Shown here one piece after another: positions 1-8,094 of a DNA stretch of 20,978 nt (position 1 is its first letter; the number at the start of each line of letters is the position of its first letter). Made by a program: the position numbers and the translations under genes. A model generated the notes under the pieces. The model was given only the letters and a program-made list of their open reading frames with translations, was not told where the DNA came from and searched no databases. Origin of the DNA: an uncultured Candidatus Altimarinota bacterium (GTDB taxonomy: Bacteria > Patescibacteriota > Gracilibacteria > BD1-5 > UBA2023); NCBI GenBank assembly GCA_938036655.1, contig CALHQS010000043.1, positions 1 through 20,978 of the forward strand. The letters are read 5' to 3'.

Positions 1-898
1 TAACACCATCAATTTCATCTATCAATTCCAGACGATGCGGAAGTCCTGAAATTTCTTTAAGAATTGGAGCAATTTTTTTAAAATCAAGCCCCATTTCACG
101 CAATACAAGCAAAACCGAAAGCAAATTCATAGCATTATGTGCACCTGAAAAATGTGTTTCTGAAAGCTTCATTTCTCAAAAATTCTTCACAAAAATTTTC
201 TCGCCATCCGTCCAGCTTTCCGTTTTTTGTGATTCAGAAAAATTTTCTGTATTCGAAAAATTTTGAAAATCCAAATTTTTATTTTTTATAAAATCGTATA
301 CTTCTGGATTGATAATTGCTCGTTTTGAGGTATTTTTTATCAAATTCATTTTTGCGTCACTATATTCTTGTAAATCACGATGCCAATTGAGATGATCTGT
401 TTTGAGATTGGTGAAAATAGAAAAATCGCTAGTAAAAGACTTTTTTGAATTTTTTCCAATCCAATGCAACATAAACGACGATGCCTCAAGGACAATAATT
501 CCCTCCTTTTCATTATCTTGAAGAATTTCAACGATAGTTTCAGAAAATGGGATCTCAAAATTTCCTGAGAGATAAATTTTCTTCTTGCCAAAAAAGTACT
601 TTTGTAGTATACTGAAAGCCATCCAGGTCGTCGTAGATTTGCCATCCGTTCCAGTGATTGTCACGATTTGAAAATTTTCTGGCAAAAATTGGTATGCAAA
701 ATCGAGCTCGGAAATAACTTTCCCGGTCGAATAAATCCGATGCGTTCCAGGAATTCCAGGCGATGGAATAATGGCTTCAAATGAAGAAAAATCTGAAATA
801 TCATCCGCATCATCAGCTATTTGAAAATCCAGGTTTTGTGCGCGACAGAGCGCAGCAATCGCATTACCTACGCGACCCTTTCCGTAAATCAGATACAT
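1..898 (-). CDS. murD: UDP-N-acetylmuramoylalanine--D-glutamate ligase MurD (3' end outside window)
   Basis: MurD adds D-glutamate to UDP-MurNAc-L-Ala in the cytoplasm, using ATP, during peptidoglycan precursor synthesis. About 299 codons are present. An N-terminal nucleotide-binding start (YGKGRVGNAIAAL) precedes the Mur-ligase P-loop GTDGKSTTTW, the EASSFML segment (family form E-x-SSFQL), TNLKTDHLNWH, and the C-terminal domain entry GLPHRLELIDEIDGV. The last roughly 130-150 residues lie beyond base 1. Codon 241 is TGA (bases 176-178) and is read as glycine; the MurD sequence continues without a break through it, so this is not a frameshifted gene. The start at 896-898 was chosen because the Rossmann-like strand begins immediately after it. 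An in-frame ATG further upstream would add a non-homologous tail. The start lies only 15 bp from the divergent start at 914. Confidence 0.93.
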
Positions 899-913
899 AA
901 TTTTTTTTAGAAT

Positions 914-2455
914 ATGTCTAGTATATACAAAATTTTTGAAGTGCAAAAGTTTTTTGCAGCAAACCCGAGCGCATCACTCGGAAAACACATCGGAACGCAT
1001 TTTTTTGATAATGCAGACGATGAGCGTTTTCAGGAAGCTCCTGGTGCATCATGGAGTTCTTTCGCGCGCAATAAGAACATTGAAGGGACGTTACATGATT
1101 TGTATACCATTCCAAATTTTAATGAGCCGAATGATATTATTGCCTTTGTTGACAATATGGAGTCAGAGCAGGCCAACAAAAAAATTCAGAAAAATGCTAA
1201 CCAAAATCAAGAATATAGTGAGCACAAGAAAAATATTGAGCGTGCTCTCATTTTGGCATCGAAAAAAACGCTCGAATATTTGGAGGCGGAAAATTATCAT
1301 ATCACGCCAATGCTCAGAAATTTTGAATTTTCGAGTCTTTCGAGTTTTGTGAATAATTATAAAGGACTCTACAAAAAGGCACAAGCCAATATTTCGGTAC
1401 GCATCAGTCTTTGTACATACCTCAAAGAATTGACTACTTTTTTTAAAATTATTCGATATCCTGGTTTTCAGGTCAATTACGAAACAGGAGAAATTGATCT
1501 CAAAAATAATGATTTTATCGAGGAGATTGAAAATTTTTTTAATGATAGAGAAATTTTTGAAGTCAAAAATGGCGAAGCTTTTTCGAAAGATTCTCCGTAT
1601 ATGCTCGGCGAAACGATCTTGGATGGACAACAAATCCCCTTTCAGGTTTCGTTTGGTGTAAAAAGTGTGGAAAGTCTCGCTGAAAAAATTGATGGACAAG
1701 CAAAATATCACCTACTGGATGCAGTGAATGATTTGCATCGAATGCGCATCGAAGTTACTGACACAAAACATGCAATGAGCATGGGAAGTAAAATTTTTGA
1801 AAAATTGGGTGGAAATTTTCAGATTCGAGTGATAGGAAATATGATTTCGCCGGAAGAAGCAAATCTGCATATTGATCAATTTTTACAAGGAAATGAACAA
1901 GAAGAACTCCGAACAGCTTTTAAAGAAATAAAATTTGAAACCAGCGGAAAATCCACAAGTGCTCCACGAAAAGAATTTCGCCTTGTTCGCGATGGGAAAA
2001 ATCACGCAAATCATGCACTCGAAGTACAAATTGTTTTGAGTGATAATACGAACGAAATTGGCTTTGCACATCATGATATTTATCGCATGAAGCGAAAAAT
2101 TAGCACAAAAATTCGACTACAAAGCTACATTAGACACGGAGAAATTATTTCTATTATCAATCGAATTTTTGGGGAAAATGAGAAAAAATACGGAACAATA
2201 ACGATTCCATTTTCTCAAGAGCGCGTCTTGGAGTATATTTTGGAAGATATGACGAAAAAATGAGAATTGGTCGAGATTTATTCCCAAAAAACAAAACACT
2301 CAATAAATCGAAGTTATTCAAATGCTCGAATGATTACACTTTTTCAAAAAAATTATAACGCAACGACGGAAAAAAGTAAAATTTACACAATTCAACAAAC
2401 CAAAAAGGGTGAAGTTCATGAATTGATCAGATATTTCAAACCACAAAAAAAATAA
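914..2455 (+). CDS. Diverged RelA/SpoT-like nucleotidyltransferase-domain protein (uncertain)
   Basis: A 513-residue protein once TGA at 2261-2263 (codon 450) is read as glycine. The reading frame then runs another 63 codons to TAA at 2453-2455. I see no signal peptide or membrane segment. The N-terminal half is not recognised. The middle and C-terminal parts resemble the (p)ppGpp synthetase fold: a VKS-xE-S-LAEKI segment followed by NDLHRMRIEV, similar to the RelA pattern RxK..S...K..D..giRi, and then ALEVQIVLSDNTNEIGFAHH followed by DIYRMK, similar to EIQIRT...AAHW.YK. These are short matches, and the catalytic glutamate and basic residues need structural confirmation. No HD hydrolase domain or TGS/ACT domain is visible. 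It could instead be a lineage-specific protein with a chance resemblance. It is transcribed alone and ends in a terminator shared with secD. Confidence 0.45.
920..947 (-). promoter_or_regulatory. Possible murD promoter inside the divergent gene
   Basis: On the minus strand a TATACT -10 (925-920) ends 21 nt before the murD ATG, the same distance as at other promoters here. The best -35 is TTTGCA (947-942) with a 16-nt spacer. It lies inside the first codons of the plus-strand gene. The assignment rests on spacing only. Confidence 0.35.
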
Positions 2456-2474
2456 CCCAAAAGGGTTATTTTTT
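2447..2474. terminator. Bidirectional terminator between convergent genes
   Basis: An AATAACCC arm (2451-2458), AAAA loop (2459-2462) and GGGTTATT arm (2463-2470) are flanked by A-run and T-run, giving a perfect 12-bp hairpin. Both stop codons (TAA at 2453-2455 plus strand, TAA at 2468-2466 minus strand) lie inside the stem. Confidence 0.85.
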
Positions 2475-4193
2475 ATATCCAACGAGAATTTTTGGATTTT
2501 TAACAAATTTTGCAGTAAAGGCGATAAGCGCGCGAGAAATCCACATTGCCGTGAAAAGTGAGAGTAAAATCCCGACTCCAAGCATAAATCCAAATCCTTT
2601 AATCAATGAAACTCCGACAGCAAAAAGGATAAATGCCGACAAAAATGAAGTAATATGAGAATCCCAGATCGCTGCCCAAGAATGTTTGAAACCTATTGAA
2701 ATAGCTTTATTAAGTGGCATTTTTTCATGCAGCGCCTCATGAATGCGCTCGAAAATCAAAATATTCGCATCAATCGCGAGTCCAATCGAGAGAATGACTC
2801 CAGCAATGGAGGCAAGAGTAAGAGTTACGCCCGTCATTTTCACGATTGCAATCAAAATAACAGCATAAGAAATGAGTGCGATACCCGCAAGCAATCCACC
2901 AACTCGATAAATAATTGTCAAGAAAAGCACAATCACAGAAAGTCCCACCACACCTGCAAGCATAATTTGTTCAAGCGCAGCGTCTCCGATTTTCGCATCA
3001 ATCGTTCGTTCGCTCGTTAAATAAATCGGTGCTGGTACAATCCCTGTGGTGATATCATCGGCCACTGCTTTTGCTTCTGCAAGGGTCGCATAGCCACCAG
3101 AAATCTCAGCATGACCATTTGAAATCGTATCATTTACACGCGCATTCATCACCATTTCATCTCCCACGAAAATCGCAAGAGGCTGACCAATAAGTCGTTT
3201 TGTAATTTCTGCAAAAATTTTCGCACCCTCATCGTTGAATGTGAGTGATACTTTTGGTTGAAAACTCGCAGAATCCAAAAATGCTGAAGCACTCGTCAAA
3301 TAATTATCATTCAAAATTTTTCCATCCGCCGATTTGGCTGGTGCCCAAATTCCTGGATCACGATTCACGCGAACATAGGAATATTTATAATTATTTTCAG
3401 AAATTTTTTGATCCAAACGAAGCGCTACATAGCCCACATTCGTCTGGGCCTCCGCACCGCTTCCAATCACTATTTTTTCTACTACTTCCTCAGCATCAAA
3501 AATATGAGGAAAAGTGTCAGCAGAAAATTTTTCTAATGCCGAGATTTTCGCTTCTGGTGGAATTTCTCCTGTTCCCGTTTTTGCAACAATATTATCATTC
3601 GGTTTATGATATTTTTGAGAAATAATATTGAAATCGAGGGTTTTGAGATCTTCACTCGCTTCGCTCGCTAATTTTTCACGAGCCGCATATTCTTCATCGC
3701 TCGTACTCGTACGAAGTTCACGGAATTCAAGGTCAACCACCTTCCCAATCACTTCTTTCGCATTTTTAATATCCTGTTGTTGACGTTTTTCTCGTTCTTC
3801 AGGCGACAAATCGCTATACGATTCTGTAGGAATTTGTACGACAATATGCGTATCAGTTCCATATTTGAGTGTTTGAATATTTGGTTCAGAAAGTCCAAGC
3901 GAACTTACACGTGTATCAATAATTTTTTTAAGACCTTCCACAACAACGGATTCATTATTGGCTGTTGCAGAATTTGGATGGTTCGCAGAATCATTATTTT
4001 CGTCAGTTTTTAGTGCTGACAAATCCACTTGATAATCCAGCTCTACCCCACCCTGCAAGTCTAATCCAAGCGTATACTGCTTATTCAAAAATTCATTATC
4101 AATCGTAATTCCGACATTTTTCCACGGAAAAATATATAATGCTGAAAGCACAATAATCGCTACAGCAAAAATAAAACGCCAAACAACATTCAT
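2466..4193 (-). CDS. secD: Protein translocase subunit SecD
   Basis: SecD is an RND-family membrane protein that, with SecF, uses the proton gradient to help pull exported proteins through SecYEG. The 575 residues hold one N-terminal membrane helix (about residues 4-24), the D1 motif LGLDLQGGVELDYQV (about 37-52), a large extracytoplasmic domain (about 55-410), and five C-terminal membrane helices. The conserved segment SIGLAIDANILIFERIHEAL lies in the C-terminal half. The start MNVVWRF was chosen over an upstream extension because the membrane helix follows it at once and a good promoter sits 24 nt upstream. No in-frame TGA occurs. A secF gene does not follow: secD ends in a terminator facing a convergent gene, so SecF must be elsewhere. 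Slightly longer than short SecD forms because of the P1 head insert. Confidence 0.95.
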   Translation of the reverse strand: MNVVWRFIFAVAIIVLSALYIFPWKNVGITIDNEFLNKQYTLGLDLQGGVELDYQVDLSALKTDENNDSANHPNSATANNESVVVEGLKKIIDTRVSSLGLSEPNIQTLKYGTDTHIVVQIPTESYSDLSPEEREKRQQQDIKNAKEVIGKVVDLEFRELRTSTSDEEYAAREKLASEASEDLKTLDFNIISQKYHKPNDNIVAKTGTGEIPPEAKISALEKFSADTFPHIFDAEEVVEKIVIGSGAEAQTNVGYVALRLDQKISENNYKYSYVRVNRDPGIWAPAKSADGKILNDNYLTSASAFLDSASFQPKVSLTFNDEGAKIFAEITKRLIGQPLAIFVGDEMVMNARVNDTISNGHAEISGGYATLAEAKAVADDITTGIVPAPIYLTSERTIDAKIGDAALEQIMLAGVVGLSVIVLFLTIIYRVGGLLAGIALISYAVILIAIVKMTGVTLTLASIAGVILSIGLAIDANILIFERIHEALHEKMPLNKAISIGFKHSWAAIWDSHITSFLSAFILFAVGVSLIKGFGFMLGVGILLSLFTAMWISRALIAFTAKFVKNPKILVGYKK

Positions 4194-4217
4194 AAAAAAT
4201 AATATAAAAACGCTCCG

Positions 4218-4245
4218 ATTATAAAAATTTTTCAAATATTTGCAA
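4218..4245 (-). promoter_or_regulatory. secD promoter
   Basis: Minus strand TTGCAA (4245-4240), 16-nt spacer, perfect TATAAT (4223-4218), then 24 nt to the secD ATG. The TTGCAA is its own reverse complement and also serves as the -35 of the divergent HD gene. Confidence 0.75.
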
Positions 4246-4268
4246 GAAAAAAGAAAATATGTTACAAT
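4240..4268 (+). promoter_or_regulatory. HD-domain gene promoter (extended -10)
   Basis: TTGCAA (4240-4245), 17-nt spacer, TACAAT (4263-4268), with the TG of an extended -10 at 4260-4261. The ATG follows 22 nt later, so the leader is only about 15 nt. Confidence 0.75.
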
Positions 4269-4290
4269 TGGGAAAATTTGTTTTATTCTT

Positions 4291-4929
4291 ATGACGACTT
4301 CACTCGTAGCCAAGGCACTTGAATACGTGACACCACTGATTTCTGAAAAATGCAAAAATCATCATTTTCATAATATTCATCACACCTTGAGCGTTTTTGA
4401 TCGTGCCACATATTTGGCCATGAACGAAGATATTTCGCAAGAAGATACGGAAGATTTGCAGATTGCGGCGCTTTTTCATGATACGGGTTTTATCAAACAA
4501 TATGCCAAAAATGAATACGTTGGTTCGCAAATCGCGCGAAAGTGGCTTCAAGAAAATCATCATCCCGAAAATCGCATTCAAAAAATCGAGCGAATTATTA
4601 TGGCAACCGTGCTTTTTAGTAAGCCAAAAAATATTCTCGAAGAAATCATTCAAGATTCAGATTTGGATAATATTGGTACCAAATGAGCGTTTAAAAATTC
4701 TGAACTTTTGTATCACGAAATTCGTGAAATCGGAAATGTAGTCGTAACCGATTGTGCTTTTTGGCAATTTACGTATCGCCTGTACACAACTTTTCGATTC
4801 AATACAAAAACGGCACGCGCCGAGCGTTCTCATCAAAAAGAACTCAACCAGCAACTCATTGAATCATACCTCAAAATGCTCGAATGTGAGGTTCCACACA
4901 ATACGGATTTGGTAGAAAAAGTGGTATAA
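4291..4929 (+). CDS. HD-domain metal-dependent phosphohydrolase
   Basis: A 212-residue soluble protein with the HD-superfamily metal site: a histidine-rich entry HHFHNIHHT (about residues 29-37), the doublet LFHDTGF (about 68-74) and a later aspartate in IIQDSDLDNIG (about 118-128). Members hydrolyse phosphate esters of nucleotides; the substrate cannot be read from sequence. TGA at 4684-4686 (codon 132) is read as glycine, and the C-terminal 80 residues continue in the same frame to TAA. The start at 4291 fits the promoter; an in-frame upstream start would overlap the -35. The gene ends just before the CIRCE hairpin, which probably terminates it. Its stop codon overlaps a TATAAT-like sequence. 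Confidence 0.85.
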
Positions 4930-4951
4930 TTTTCTCCGAAAAAATATTTAT

Positions 4952-4986
4952 AAATTAGCACTTAAAAAGTCAAGTGCTAATTTTTT
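4952..4986 (+). terminator. Hairpin plus T-run after the HD gene, built from the CIRCE arms
   Basis: AAATTAGCACTT (4952-4963) pairs perfectly with AAGTGCTAATTT (4972-4983), a 12-bp stem with an 8-nt loop, followed by six T (4981-4986). This has the form of an intrinsic terminator located 22 nt after the HD stop codon. It is the same DNA as the CIRCE operator. Confidence 0.6.
4955..4980. promoter_or_regulatory. CIRCE operator (HrcA binding site) of groESL
   Basis: TTAGCACTT at 4955-4963, 8-nt spacer, AAGTGCTAA at 4972-4980. The family consensus is TTAGCACTC-N9-GAGTGCTAA, so both arms have T/A instead of C/G at the inner base and the spacer is one base shorter. It lies directly upstream of the groES -35. 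An hrcA gene is present at 18016-18714, so a repressor for this site exists in the same genome. Confidence 0.9.
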
Positions 4987-5011
4987 GACTTTTTATTTTT
5001 TTGAATATAAT
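4985..5011 (+). promoter_or_regulatory. groESL promoter
   Basis: TTGACT (4985-4990), 15-nt spacer, perfect TATAAT (5006-5011), 27 nt before the groES ATG. The spacer is short, which may make it weak without help. The -35 abuts the CIRCE, so bound HrcA would block polymerase. Confidence 0.65.
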
Positions 5012-5038
5012 GTTTTTGTTTATTTTTTATAAAAAATT

Positions 5039-5356
5039 ATGAGCCTTACAACTGAAATGATTGAAAAAATTATTCCGCTTTCTGATCGCGTTTTACTCAA
5101 GCCGATTGAAGCGGACAAAATTACAGCTTCTGGAATTATTTTGCCAGATAGCGTTAACAAGGAACGACCTTCACTCTACGAAGTAGTGGCGGTTGGTCCA
5201 GGAAAAATCGATAAAAATGGAAACTTTGTGGCAATCGAACTTCAAAAAGGTGATCGCGTGATTAGTGGCCAATATTCTGGCGATGATGTCAAAGTCGACG
5301 ATTTGATTTACAAAATCGTGGCGTACGAATATATTCTCGCCAAAATTTCTCAATAA
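5039..5356 (+). CDS. groES: Co-chaperonin GroES
   Basis: GroES is the heptameric lid of the GroEL folding chamber in the cytoplasm. At 105 residues it is a little longer than the usual 95-100 because of a short N-terminal extension. Visible marks are IIPLSDRVLLKPIEADKITA, the mobile-loop segment ASGIILPDS (about residues 30-38), VVAVGPGKID, KGDRVISGQYSGDDVKVDD and the C-terminal KIVAYEYILAKI strand. It is the first gene of a two-gene operon, with 16 nt between its TAA and the groEL ATG. A CIRCE element upstream predicts heat induction through HrcA. No in-frame TGA. No Shine-Dalgarno sequence is seen before the ATG. Confidence 0.97.
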   Translation: MSLTTEMIEKIIPLSDRVLLKPIEADKITASGIILPDSVNKERPSLYEVVAVGPGKIDKNGNFVAIELQKGDRVISGQYSGDDVKVDDLIYKIVAYEYILAKISQ

Positions 5357-5372
5357 TTTTTAAATTTCAAAT

Positions 5373-7004
5373 ATGTCAAAAAATATTCTCTTTGGTGACG
5401 AAGCTCGCCTCAAAATGTTTGCCGGAATGGAAAAAGTCGCTAAAACCGTGGTTTCAACAATGGGACCAAAAGGGCGAAACGTAATTTTTTCAAAATCTTT
5501 TGGTGCGCCACAAGTGACTAACGATGGTGTAACTATTGCCAAAGAAATTGAACTGGAAGATAAAATCGAAAATATGGGAGCAGAACTCATCAAAGAAGCT
5601 GCTTCCAAGACGAATGATTCTGCGGGTGATGGAACCACGACCGCAACACTTTTGACCTATGCAATGGTAAAAGAAGGGCTCCGTGAAATTCGCTCTGGAA
5701 TCAACGCTATAGAGCTAAAAAATGGAATGAAAAAAGCGGGAGCACTCGTAGTAGATGAACTTGCGCGCCTTGCAACTCCGCTTAATAGTCAGGAAGAAAT
5801 CGAACAAGTGGCGACGATTTCTGCTCAGGATGCAACGGTTGGAAAAATTATTGCTTCAGCGATGGAACAAGTTGGAAAAGATGGTGTCATCACTGTGGAA
5901 GAAGGCCGAACTTTTGGTCTTGAAATCGAAGTTACTGAGGGAATGAAATTCGATAACGGATATATTTCTCCATATATGGTGACTGATACAGAAAAAATGG
6001 AATCTCGTGTAGATGATGCTTTCGTACTCATCACTGATAAAAAAATTTCTTCCCTCAAAGATATTATTGGAGTTCTGGAAAGCTTAGCAGAAAACGGAAA
6101 GCGTGAGCTCGTAATTATTGCAGAAGATATTGATGGCGATGCGCTTACTGGGCTTATCCTCAATCGCCTTAAAGGGTCACTTTCGGTGTTAGGAATCAAG
6201 GCTCCAGGATTTGGAGATCGTAAAAAAGATATTTTGAAAGATTTGGCGATTTTGACAGGCGCAACGGTAATTACCGAAGAATTGGGTTATAAGCTTGAAC
6301 ATGCGGATGTTTCTCATCTTGGTCGTGCCAAAGCGATTCTCGCAACCAAAGATCACACAACAATTATTGGTGGCGCTGGCGACAAATCTCTCATTGATGC
6401 TCGCGTTCGCGAGATTCGCTCACAGATTGAACAGAGTAATTCTGACTACGATAAAGAAAAAATGGCAGAACGCGTCGCAAAGCTTGCTGGCGGAATCGCT
6501 GTTATCAAGGTTGGTGCTGCATCAGAAATTGAAATGAAAGAGAAAAAATTGCGAATCGAAGATGCGCTCAACGCCACCAAAGCTGCGGTTGACGAAGGAA
6601 TTGTTGCGGGTGGTGGTGTGGCTCTTCTTCGTGCCAGTCAAATTTTGAAAAATAATAATTTGAATGCAGAAGAAAAAATTGGTGCCGAAATCGTAGCGCG
6701 CGCACTTGCCTATCCGATTCGCCAAATTGCTGATAATGCTGGGAAGGAAGGCGCTGTCGTTGTGAATACTATTATGCAAAATCCAGAACAAAATTTTGGA
6801 TATGATGCTGGGTCTGATGAATACAAAGATTTGGTTCGTGCTGGGATTATTGATCCCAAAAAAGTTGAGCGTTCAGCCCTTCAAAATGCGATTTCTATCG
6901 CAGGAATGTTCCTCACAACAGAAGCACTCATTGTTGATGTTGAAAAAGAAAAGTCTGAAATGCTGATGCCAAATCCAGGAATGGGTGGAATGGGAATGTA
7001 TTAA
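5373..7004 (+). CDS. groEL: Chaperonin GroEL
   Basis: GroEL forms the double-ring ATP-driven folding chamber. At 543 residues it has the family's usual length. It contains the ATP-site segments TMGPKGRNVIFSK (about residues 30-42) and NDSAGDGTTTATLL (about 82-95), the apical-domain run APGFGDRKKDILKD (about 275-288), the VDEGIVAGGGVALLRA segment (about 405-420), and a C-terminal glycine-methionine tail ending in PGMGGMGMY. All of its many glycines use GGN codons; none is TGA, unlike many neighbours. Co-transcribed with groES and followed by a strong hairpin terminator. Confidence 0.98.
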   Translation: MSKNILFGDEARLKMFAGMEKVAKTVVSTMGPKGRNVIFSKSFGAPQVTNDGVTIAKEIELEDKIENMGAELIKEAASKTNDSAGDGTTTATLLTYAMVKEGLREIRSGINAIELKNGMKKAGALVVDELARLATPLNSQEEIEQVATISAQDATVGKIIASAMEQVGKDGVITVEEGRTFGLEIEVTEGMKFDNGYISPYMVTDTEKMESRVDDAFVLITDKKISSLKDIIGVLESLAENGKRELVIIAEDIDGDALTGLILNRLKGSLSVLGIKAPGFGDRKKDILKDLAILTGATVITEELGYKLEHADVSHLGRAKAILATKDHTTIIGGAGDKSLIDARVREIRSQIEQSNSDYDKEKMAERVAKLAGGIAVIKVGAASEIEMKEKKLRIEDALNATKAAVDEGIVAGGGVALLRASQILKNNNLNAEEKIGAEIVARALAYPIRQIADNAGKEGAVVVNTIMQNPEQNFGYDAGSDEYKDLVRAGIIDPKKVERSALQNAISIAGMFLTTEALIVDVEKEKSEMLMPNPGMGGMGMY

Positions 7005-7008
7005 AAAA

Positions 7009-7030
7009 TCCTCACGAAAGTGAGGTTTTT
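7009..7030. terminator. Terminator between groEL and the convergent Nudix gene
   Basis: CCTCAC (7010-7015), GAAA tetraloop (7016-7019), GTGAGG (7020-7025), with A-run on the left and T-run on the right. It works in both directions and lies just beyond both stop codons. Confidence 0.85.
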
Positions 7031-7421
7031 ATTGTGTAAAAAATTTCTCAATAATTGTTGCATCGTGCATTTTCGGTAAATTTTCTCGAGAAAATAATTG
7101 CAATTTTTCATGCTTCTCTGGTTCTTGATTTTGCATATTTTCCCAATTTTCCGCATCACAAACAAAATATATACCAAGCCAGTGTGTATCAGCCAAAATA
7201 ATTTTTTGATGCGCGAAAAATGAAATATTCACAATTTTCAAATTTGTTTCTTCCAAAATTTCTCGAGCAAGCGCATTCTCTAAACCCTCTCAAAATTCTA
7301 CCGTTCACCCTGGCAACAACCAGTCTCATCATCAAATTTTCTGATCGCTTCTTTTTTTTAGAACCAGAATATCATTATTCTTATTAAGAATAATTGCACG
7401 AGTATATATTTTAAAATTCAT
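7029..7421 (-). CDS. Nudix hydrolase
   Basis: Nudix enzymes hydrolyse nucleoside diphosphates linked to another group, often to clean damaged nucleotides. Only the last 75 codons are open in the standard code. With TGA as glycine the ORF starts at 7419-7421 and gives 130 residues with a clear Nudix box: GTVEFGEGLENALAREILEE, preceded by DWLLPG. Five glycines are TGA: codons 30-32 (a GGG run, bases 7326-7334), codon 39 (second G of PGG) and codon 44 (G in FGEG). The REILEE helix has the metal-binding glutamates. The box ends in TNL where the usual glycine is asparagine. Substrate unknown. The C-terminal part carries tryptophans (THWLGIYF, ENWENM) typical of small Nudix proteins. It stands alone with its own TTGACA-type promoter. 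Confidence 0.92.
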
Positions 7422-7442
7422 ACAAAAAACTTAGAATTACGA

Positions 7443-7470
7443 GTAATATACAAAAAAACGCCCCTGTCAA
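7443..7470 (-). promoter_or_regulatory. Nudix gene promoter
   Basis: Minus strand consensus -35 TTGACA (7470-7465). The -10 is either TATATT (7450-7445, 14-nt spacer) or TATTAC (7448-7443, 16-nt spacer), 21-23 nt before the ATG. The -35 is perfect and the -10 ambiguous. Confidence 0.5.
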
Positions 7471-7488
7471 CGCTTTTTAAGCATAAAT

Positions 7489-7514
7489 AAAAATCCCACA
7501 AAAGTGGGATTTTT
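7489..7514 (-). terminator. Terminator after the GNAT gene
   Basis: ATCCCAC (7493-7499), AAAA loop, GTGGGAT (7504-7510), with flanking A-run and T-run. On the minus strand it follows the GNAT stop (7515-7513) immediately. Confidence 0.85.
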
Positions 7515-8094
7515 ATTTTATTAATTCATATGTATACAGAATTTCATCATCAATGGCATCATCTAAATATTCATCAAAATATCGAACTTCTTGCCATTCC
7601 CCATCGACATATTTGCGAATCGGCGTATATCCAAAATATTCGACCATAAGTGAAATGGTGCTTTTTTTGTGTGAATATTCCTTTTTGGGAAGCGAAAAAT
7701 CAGGATTTTTGTAAATTTTTCCATACATTTCAAAAAGCGAATACAGTATTTTTCCATATCACTTTTCGCGAAATTGTGGGTGAATAACGCTTTCAAGATG
7801 AGAATCTTTTTCCAGCCCATGGTACGAATAATGTCCTGGTCGTATAAATCCGATTTCATCATGTTTTTCATCTGTGATTCGCAATGATTTTTCTTCAAAT
7901 TGAATATGAATATTGTGGGAATTTTTGATATCTTCAATGCATTTTTCAAATTTTTCTGGCGAGGAAATATCAAGAATATCGGCCACGATTGATGACTGTT
8001 TTTCTCGATATTGATCAATATCCAATAATCCAAGCCCCTGATCTTCCAAAATCTTTTCCCACTCATTAGCAAGTTGATCATTATTTGCGAGCAT
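7513..8094 (-). CDS. GNAT-family N-acetyltransferase
   Basis: A 193-residue protein when TGA at 7759-7761 (codon 112) is read as glycine. That glycine is the first of the acetyl-CoA loop: SVIHPQFREKGYGKILYSLF matches the GNAT motif V-x-P-x-x-R-x-x-G-x-G-x-x-L (about residues 103-122). Motif B is seen later as LMVEYFGYTPIRKY. GNAT enzymes transfer acetyl groups to amines, including protein lysines; the target is unknown. The N-terminal 80 residues are less typical. The start overlaps the end of the upstream cyclic-nucleotide-binding gene by 14 nt in a different frame, so translation is probably coupled. The partner suggests acetylation controlled by a cyclic nucleotide, as in the fused mycobacterial PatA; this is inference. 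Confidence 0.8.

Noticed and set aside
4902..4930. Upstream groES promoter with extended -10 TGGTATAAT at 4922-4930
   Set aside because: The -10 is good but there is no -35, it overlaps the HD stop codon, and its transcript would run into the CIRCE hairpin and T-run. Kept only as a possible source of read-through RNA.
7290..7334. UGA as tryptophan (Mycoplasma code 4) or selenocysteine
   Set aside because: The affected positions are glycines in conserved motifs, tryptophan is encoded by TGG in the same genes, and no SECIS-like hairpin was seen after the codons.
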